From Euperipatoides rowelli (taxonomy: Eukaryota; Onychophora; Udeonychophora; Euonychophora; Peripatopsidae), in NCBI GenBank assembly GCA_003024985.2, contig PXIH01S0010151.1: 11,871 nt of DNA; one strand, given 5' to 3'. Position numbers and translations under genes: made by a program. Under the pieces are notes generated by a model. It was not told the DNA's origin. It worked only from the letters and a program-made list of their open reading frames with translations, and ran no database searches. Below, piece after piece: positions 6,922 through 11,871 of the stretch. The first letter of the stretch is position 1. Each line of letters begins with the position of its first letter.

Positions 6922-7770
6922 TTAGTCCATAAACCGGCTTGGCCTTCGTTTATTCCTAATTGGCCGCTGGTGTGGTACAATTGAAAGTTCCTCCATTTCT
7001 GCTTCATCTTCACTATCCTTTTCGGGTAATTCATCTCCCTGACCGTATGCATAACAGACATCGCTATCACACTCCGGTTCACAAAGCTCAGCTCGTACTA
7101 TTCGTTCATCTTGCTCGATCACAATGTCTCTGGTGGAGGCATTGACCACTGGTAATATACAAGTGCCGTCCTGATCCAATGTTACTATACACCGGGGTAC
7201 ACAATGCTCTCTACCCACTTGTGTCCGTTCTTGCTTGTCAATGAACAGTTCTAGTGTATTTGGATTGTCATGGGTATAAACACTTATGAATCCCATATAA
7301 TTAGTCGGTACCACAGTTGCTTCTTTTGCCCAAAGACTAACACATCCACGAGGCAAGGCTGGAATCTTCATGTCTGACAGCAATCCTTCATCCTCCTTGT
7401 GGTCTTCACTTTCTTCAAATAATCTAATGTATCCCTTTCGTTTCACTACAGTGATGTTGGATCTTTCTGTGAATGGTTGTCCCACAATTAAAGGTATCCT
7501 CTGGAAATCATTTGGGACAATGTAAATAGGCACACTAGCTGTAGCCTGGTCGACGGTTAAGTCACACTCAGCTATTCCAATTGGGTACACCTTACCATTC
7601 CCATAGCCACCTATCGAACAAGGAGTTGTTGGCTTTTCATATGTAATTTTAATCCGTTCAGCTTCATCTTTACGTAATGTCACACATCCACTACCCAAAT
7701 CTACAATAGGCTCGGACTTGATTACCATTAAGTGTGGCGTCCTGGAAATATTTAAGGTTTCCAACAGCAT
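6922..7770 (-). CDS. Retropepsin-like protease plus pre-RT linker ORF of the LTR element (282 codons from the first ATG)
   Basis: An intact frame, -1 relative to gag. The open region begins within gag's 3' end, so the ATG at 7770 need not be the true start; entry by -1 frameshifting at 7776-7782 is more likely. Residues 24-102 match an aspartic retropepsin: the active-site motif is IVDLGSGC (Asp24, with Leu where families usually have Thr or Ser), a GGYGNG flap-like segment is at 54-59, and IPLIVGQPF at 92-100 corresponds to the C-terminal hydrophobic-Gly motif. Residues about 135-235 resemble the linker between protease and reverse transcriptase of invertebrate gypsy-type Pol proteins (REHCVPRCIVTLDQDG, CILPVVNAS). 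The end is acidic, then basic (RPIRNKRRPSRFMD), like the tail after integrase. Reverse transcriptase, RNase H and integrase are absent. Confidence 0.8.
   Translation of the reverse strand: MLLETLNISRTPHLMVIKSEPIVDLGSGCVTLRKDEAERIKITYEKPTTPCSIGGYGNGKVYPIGIAECDLTVDQATASVPIYIVPNDFQRIPLIVGQPFTERSNITVVKRKGYIRLFEESEDHKEDEGLLSDMKIPALPRGCVSLWAKEATVVPTNYMGFISVYTHDNPNTLELFIDKQERTQVGREHCVPRCIVTLDQDGTCILPVVNASTRDIVIEQDERIVRAELCEPECDSDVCYAYGQGDELPEKDSEDEAEMEELSIVPHQRPIRNKRRPSRFMD
7743..7763 (-). promoter_or_regulatory. Possible frameshift-stimulating stem-loop
   Basis: In element sense TGGAAA (7763-7758) pairs with TTTCCA (7748-7743) around a 9-nt loop, 12 nt after the slippery heptamer. The loop bases CCTTAA could pair with a downstream TTAATGG (7731-7725) if one base bulges, giving a small pseudoknot. 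The spacer is longer than the usual 5-9 nt, so its role is uncertain. Confidence 0.3.
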
Positions 7771-8727
7771 TAGCTTTTTGGGAAATGTGCATCATTTGAG
7801 TCCTTGTTGTCCCGTCTTGGTTTAGTAGTAGTTGGTTTGTTTGCTGGTTGAGTGCAGTTGGCTGACAAATGCCCTACCCGATTGCATCGGTAGCACCTTT
7901 GACGTCTTTATGGCTTCGTACAGTTTGCGGATAAATGACCGTAGTCATTACAGTTAAAACACAATGTTTCACCTTTTTCATTCTTTGTGGCTTTCCTACT
8001 ATATTGATGATTATTGGTGTTATGTGTTTGTCGATTTGGGACAGTCAGATTAACCTTTCGAGTAGCTTCATTTGGTCTAGCCATAGTGGCCCGATCTTCT
8101 AGACGTTTTAAATATCTAAGTAACTCAGAGGGTGATGTAAATTCCCTCACACTCAATGCTTGAATTACAGAAGAGTCACCTAGTCCATTGATCACAAATT
8201 CAATAGCATCTACCTCTGCCATCCCACATCTCCGAACCATGGCCATCTTTTCATGAAAATATTCTTCAACAGTCTCACGGTTACGTCTTTTTCTGTCTAA
8301 CATCTGTTGGTATAGCTTCTGATACCCCACAGTAGCCGGAAAAGCTTCTTGCAGAAGTTGCTTCCATTCGTTCCAGGTTCATTGAACTGTAGCAATCGAA
8401 TCGTACCATGTTCTAGCTGGACCCTTGAGTTTAGGCAACGCATAGCATATGTTGGTTTTCTCTGGCCATTCATATACCTCAGCATATTGATCAACTTTGT
8501 TTAACCACACATCAATAGTTTGCAAAGAATTTTTAGCAGGATCAAAATCAGGAATTAACAGCTATTAACGGATCACTATTAGGGGGGCGACCTACATTTC
8601 CAGACACTGAGGTCTGTGCCATGCTACTTACAGTTTCCTGAATAACAGTTCGCAGCAAAGTCTGTAAATCAAGATCAACTGTGGCAGTATTTCCACCCAC
8701 ATTTAATTTTTCAACAGACTGAAGCAT
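7770..8727 (-). pseudogene. gag of the LTR element, one frameshift and two stops
   Basis: Expected length is about 318 codons from the ATG at 8727 (A at -3) to TAA at 7772-7770. The N-terminal part (8727 to about 8560) is in one frame; an indel near 8552-8563 moves the rest to another. The main frame shows a retrotransposon Gag domain: FDPAKNSLQTIDVWLNKVDQ, later KLKGPARTWYDSI, then TWNEWKQLLQEAFP and ETVEEYFHEKMAMVRRCG. Two CCHC zinc knuckles follow, CFNCNDYGHLSANC (7961-7920) and CYRCNRVGHLSANC (7895-7854), then a basic tail. In-frame stops are TGA at 8381-8379, inside the capsid-like region, and TAA at 7910-7908, between the knuckles. Gag would form particles and bind RNA through the knuckles; this copy cannot make it whole. 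Confidence 0.85.
7776..7782 (-). promoter_or_regulatory. -1 ribosomal frameshift heptamer C CCA AAA
   Basis: In the gag frame the codons read TTC CCA AAA AGC TAA, so C-CCA-AAA fits X-XXY-YYZ in the correct register. A one-base backward slip reads CCC AAA AAG CTA ATG and joins the protease frame exactly. The gag stop (7772-7770) follows two codons after the heptamer. This is the standard way retroelements make Gag-Pro. Confidence 0.7.
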
Positions 8728-9457
8728 TTTATCATAGGCTTTCAACAAAAGAAAGGTAGCCTATAGTTCAGATTTATGTACGATTTTTTTGAATAGTTCA
8801 CCTGACTTTTACAATCTTAATTCGTTGCAAATATACTGTATATATATTTTTTTTGTTGACGTGTATACAGTATATGTAATGCCTACAAACACTATCAAAC
8901 ATAACATAAACAATAGGGCATATACAGTATATATTTTAATAATTATTTTGCTATCAACAAAATCCTCGCATAGGAAAAATACACAATAGTATTAATTTGC
9001 CTTTGATTCGCTTATTAATATAATGGTAGTACCAATCGTAGTGCCACTATTCAATAACCAATTAATAGCCAGCCACAACGTGTAGCCTATAGCCTAAATA
9101 ATAGCTGCAATTCTCAAAGAATAAAGTAAAATCGTTGATTAACAGACCTGTTGACTCAACATTTATCTCCAATAAAACTTTTCGTAATAAATCAAACAGT
9201 TTTTTTTTTTTTATACAAATAGTAACGATAGCACCATTTTTTTTTACTCACGTGTCTCGTAGTTCTTGGCTTTGTACAGTGATAGCAGTCTTCCCTCGAG
9301 TTTATTTCATATATTTTCACCGCCAAACATACAACGTGGCTTGCAAGGTAAAACGTAGACGTTTCGTGTAAATCGACCAGAAGCTTCCACCACAGTACCT
9401 GACGTTTCAAAATTTCATTTAGCACGTGTTTTGTCGTTCATTATCCCACTCCTGAAT
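8728..9457 (-). other. Leader region of the LTR element (about 730 nt)
   Basis: It lies between the primer-site end of the 5' LTR and gag. It contains poly-T and poly-A runs near 9201-9245 and three AT-rich palindromes of the form TATACWGTATA near 8832-8842, 8864-8874 and 8923-8933. A 77-codon minus-strand frame at 9425-9192 shows no known domain and is probably chance. In gag-only elements a long leader may hold packaging signals; that is inference. Confidence 0.5.
9443..9455 (-). other. Primer binding site-like sequence complementary to tRNA-Leu
   Basis: Two bases inside the 5' LTR, the element reads TCAGGAGTGGGAT, an exact 13-base complement of the 3' acceptor and T-arm side of common animal tRNA-Leu(CAG) (ATCCCACTCCTGA, recalled from known tRNA sequences). 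The part that would pair with the tRNA's last bases including CCA is replaced by the LTR end, so priming would use a shortened or internal tRNA-Leu end, or the site has decayed. Confidence 0.6.
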
Positions 9458-9802
9458 TGTAATCGTTATTTTAGATCCACAGATAGGAAACGGATAGCCA
9501 TACTTTTAAATTAATAGGTTTTATTCACATCACTCAAATAACTAATGAAATTAATTATTATAACAAAGATATACTAACACTACAATAAATATATACATTA
9601 CACAGTCATTGGCTTACATACTGTACGTTAACGTGGTAACAACGCCATTACTCCTCTTCACTTACTCTACTCTCTCCTCCAAATCTCGCTGGGACGAGAT
9701 CTCATCATAATGTCTACAAATTTCAACAAATATACAGTATCTAAAAACCATAAGTAAAACTATAATTTAATACAATTAAACTCAATTTATCTATAGATAA
9801 CA
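9458..9802 (-). repeat. 5' LTR (345 bp)
   Basis: TG...CA ends in element sense (TGTTATC...GATTACA), aligned with 6529-6868 with nine substitutions and a 5-bp indel. The first 16 bases, TGTTATCTATAGATAA, form a near-palindrome. It supplies the promoter for the minus-strand transcript. Confidence 0.93.
9585..9595 (-). promoter_or_regulatory. TATA-like box in the 5' LTR
   Basis: TATATATTTAT in element sense, about 60 nt upstream of the AATAAA at 9525-9520 and about 125 nt before the LTR end. The spacing fits a U3-R-U5 layout with start near 9560. In AT-rich DNA the motif is weak evidence by itself. Confidence 0.4.
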
Positions 9803-9806
9803 GGAT
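9803..9806. repeat. Target-site duplication GGAT, right copy
   Basis: GGAT immediately after the CA-proximal LTR end, matching 6525-6528. The next codons of LINE B (GAT ATA GTA CTC) continue the catalytic motif in frame. Confidence 0.85.
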
Positions 9807-11062
9807 GATATAGTACTCTTCGCTGAAAATAAGGCAGATATGCAGAAGCTTTTAGAAATTTGCAATGAGATAGGGGTTAGGCTTGGGATGGTGTTCAATA
9901 TAGATAAATCTAAAATTTTGTGGGTAAATAAGAGAGAAAATGGATTGTGGTAATGGTAGATAAATACAAATATTTAGGAGTAATGTTACGTTCAGGTAAA
10001 GGTTATTTAAGGGGATGGGAAGAAAAAATGTTAGGGAAATAAAAAAAAATAAAGGTAATAAATAGGGTAACATGTATGAATTATAGTAGATATGAGGTAA
10101 CGTAACAATAATTTTGTGGAAGGGGATAGCAGTACCTGAGGTTATGCACGGAAACGATGTGCTGGTAATGTTAGGGAGTGTGAGGAAAGAAATAGTGAAG
10201 ATACAGAGGGAGATGGGTAGATATATATATGGGGGGGGGGGTGAATATATACACAGCAGTTGTGTCCATACAAGGAGATATGGGTTGGAGAACTTTTGAA
10301 GATGGGGTGTGCAAGGCTAAAAAGATTTGGTAGAATGCAATTAATGGGAGATGAAAGAGTATGAAGATGGGTTTTTAGGGTTGGTTTCTTAAGATCAACA
10401 AAATTAGGATGGTGGAAGAGAGTGATAAAGATGGAAAAGGTGGTAGATGGAGACAATAGGGTACTAAGGATTATGGATAGGAAGCATGAAAAGGGTGACG
10501 GAGGGATTGGATCCCAAAAAATGGAAAATTTAAATGAGGAATATAGTTAGAACAGAAGGAGAGAGGTGATGGTGGAAGGAGATACAGGAAAAAGAAACTT
10601 TGGAGAATTATAGATATAAAAGATGTATAAAGAAGGAAGGTGTGTTGTATGAAAATGACACGGGAAGCATGCTGTTTCAGGCAAGGGCAGGAAGTATGGG
10701 AACCAAGGTTAGAAAAATGTTTGGAGGGGAGGTACAAACATGTAGTTTATGTGAGAAAGGCGAGGAAGATATATATCATATTAATGGAATGTCAGGGGTT
10801 AAAAGAGGAGAGGGAGAGGATATTGAGGAATGAGAGGATGGAAAGGAGTGAGGGAATGAATGATGGAGATAGGATGAGGAGATGGTTGGGTTTTGAGGGT
10901 GAGGTAGAGTGTATGGGATGGGTAAAGTCATTACTTAGAATGTGGGAAGTAAAAGTAGGGGGTGTGTAGAGGGAATGTATGGGATGAAGGAAAAAATAAA
11001 TAAGGCTAACATCCTAAGTATTGCTCCGGATATAAGGAGAAGCCAAGTCAATCAATCAAATG
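9803..11062 (+). pseudogene. LINE B, 3' portion: RT C-terminal half, zinc motif and tail
   Basis: Just after the LTR, DDIVLFAENKADMQKLLE completes the FxDD catalytic block and stays open for 49 codons to a TAA at 9951. YKYLGVM (near 9961-9984) is the next conserved RT block. Further blocks resemble the thumb and post-RT region (KGIAVPEVMHG near 10120-10150; GDMGWRTFEDGVCKAKK near 10277-10320). CSLCEKGEEDIYHI, then after a frameshift ILMECQGLKEE (10741-10810), makes the C-x2-C-x8-H-x4-C zinc motif seen near the end of many LINE ORF2 proteins. The frame ends after MRRWLG and LLRMWEVK at 10967-10969. The 3' end carries a short (TCAA)n-type tail, AAGTCAATCAATCAA (11046-11060). Many frameshifts; non-functional. 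Confidence 0.8.
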
Positions 11063-11097
11063 GTGCTGCCCGGTGGCATAATCCACTGACTTAAAAA

Positions 11098-11251
11098 TAT
11101 CTAGACTGCCAATGACTCCTATCAAGAGGTAGCCACCGGATGTTCATGTGTGGCCATCTTGGATGAGGTAGAANTATCTGGACTGCCAATGACTCCTATC
11201 AGGNGGAAGNNACCGGATGTTCATGTGTGGCCATCTTGGATGAGGTAGAAG
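11098..11251. repeat. Two tandem 77-bp units
   Basis: Units 11098-11174 and 11175-11251 are almost identical, each beginning TATCT(A/G)GACTGCCAATGAC and ending GATGAGGTAGAA plus one base. The second unit contains N at 11204 and 11210-11211, and N at 11174 sits on the junction, so an assembly-made duplication is possible. The minus strand contains CCAAGATGG, a start-like context, opening only an 11-codon frame. Confidence 0.9.
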
Positions 11252-11871
11252 TGGTGGTTTTATTTAAAAAAAACATAGGTTTTAATTGGATGCGCTACGC
11301 TGGAAATTGTGGTAGCTTTGCTGTGTTCCTATTGATTTTCAGTTGTTTTTGGTAGAAAAAAATTATAGATCTTGCTTTAAAAATTGTCGCGGTGACAAGC
11401 AGTAGCGTGATTATTTTTTTAAAAGCACATAGTTTTACATTAGATTCGCCAAACACAACGCTAGTTGATGCTTGGTGATATCTTTCTATTTACGGCCTGC
11501 AAATTATTTTGGTATGGGAAATCAAAAGAAACAGTAATTACTGTATTTGGCATATTTACTTAAAAAAAAATTAACAAACAAACTAAATTATCAACACAAG
11601 AGGTTAAACATCATTAGTTTTACGTTACTGTAGATTAATTAATTAATGGTATTTGTATCAATCAAAGAATATAACGTCATAATTAGATTTTGATTGGATG
11701 GCTGTTTTTACTACAGTAGGTCAAACGTTGGTTAGCGATACTCTTTCAAGCATTGAATTTTCAAGCTAATGAATGTTTTTTTTTTAAATATTTAAAAGAA
11801 ATCAAATTTAAACTGAAATAAAGAATGAAATATAAAATATTCAACACTTTACTTTTTGTATTGTTAGACAT
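11252..11871. other. AT-rich stretch with no recognised gene
   Basis: About 620 bp with stops in all frames. It contains two CCAAT-like copies of TTTTRATTGGATG (near 11280 and 11687), an ATTAATTAATTAAT tract near 11635 and three TACTGTA/TACAGTA heptamers. No exon, RNA gene or transposon end is convincing. Confidence 0.5.

Larger units (their letters stand above)
6529..9802 (-). mobile_element. Gag-Pro-only LTR retrotransposon, 3,274 bp, Ty3/gypsy-like
   Basis: Two long terminal direct repeats with TG...CA ends bound the element, and GGAT flanks it. It is transcribed from the minus strand. In that sense the order is: 5' LTR (9802-9458), tRNA-Leu-like primer site, a leader of about 730 nt, gag, a -1 frameshift heptamer, a protease-linker ORF, 53 nt of 3' sequence, 3' LTR (6868-6529). 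No reverse transcriptase, RNase H or integrase is encoded and there is no room for them, so replication would need these enzymes from a relative. The LTRs differ at 9 positions plus a 5-bp indel, about 97% identity, so the insertion is old but not ancient. Gag has one frameshift and two in-frame stops. It sits antisense inside LINE B. Confidence 0.9.

Noticed and set aside
8297-8494. 65-codon minus-strand open frame overlapping gag
   Set aside because: It is a shadow: the adjacent frame of the same strand carries the conserved Gag-domain residues across this segment, interrupted only by one TGA.
9192-9425. 77-codon open frame in the LTR element leader
   Set aside because: No recognisable domain, low-complexity end and no conserved position relative to gag; probably chance.
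9443-9455. tRNA-Leu gene
   Set aside because: Only 13 bases match; no cloverleaf can be built from the flanks, and the position next to the LTR explains it as a primer site.
9852-10737. Minus-strand open frames of 73-104 codons
   Set aside because: They are antisense shadows of the purine-rich LINE B coding strand, giving Ser/Pro/Phe/Leu-rich low-complexity peptides.
11098-11251. CRISPR-like or coding repeat
   Set aside because: Direct tandem units without spacers, and only an 11-codon frame after the start-like context.

Overview
The window looks like AT-rich, repeat-dense nuclear DNA from an animal, probably an invertebrate. Evidence for this: decayed non-LTR retrotransposons (LINEs), an LTR retrotransposon whose primer site matches tRNA-Leu, cut-and-paste transposon footprints and exon-like islands bounded by splice consensus. 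No bacterial gene, operon, rRNA, tRNA or CRISPR array was found. The few N bases indicate draft assembly. The species cannot be named from the sequence.

Layout. (1) Positions 1-2092, minus strand: the 5' part of a decayed CR1/L2-like LINE ('LINE A'). It has a PHD-finger ORF1 followed by an AP-endonuclease region, and it runs off the left edge before the reverse transcriptase. (2) 2040-2412: short inverted and direct repeats just upstream of LINE A. (3) 2413-4160: AT-rich, intron-like DNA with two strong hairpins and two candidate plus-strand exons of an unidentified host gene (3096-3155 or 3176, and 3807-3869). (4) 4165-4588: a small hAT-like non-autonomous element with an imperfect 8-bp target duplication. 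(5) 4757-5540: a 776-bp piggyBac-like MITE between TTAA sites. (6) About 5690-11062, plus strand: a second, purine-rich, badly frameshifted LINE ('LINE B'). It is split by an antisense LTR retrotransposon at 6529-9802. (7) 11098-11251: two tandem 77-bp units. (8) 11252-11871: AT-rich DNA with nothing recognisable.

The most interesting object is the 3.27-kb LTR retrotransposon. It has two LTRs (340 and 345 bp, about 97% identical), a tRNA-Leu-like primer site, a long leader, and a Gag with two CCHC zinc knuckles. A canonical -1 slippery heptamer lies just before the Gag stop, and the next frame holds an intact 282-codon protease-linker ORF. That ORF ends 53 bp from the 3' LTR, so there is no room for reverse transcriptase, RNase H or integrase. 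It appears to be a Gag-Pro-only, trans-dependent element. It landed inside the codons of LINE B's catalytic FxDD box, leaving a 4-bp GGAT duplication.

A composition oddity covers the window: the heptamer TACTGTA/TACAGTA occurs about 17 times, several-fold above expectation. Two of the differences between the sister LTRs create or destroy this same motif.
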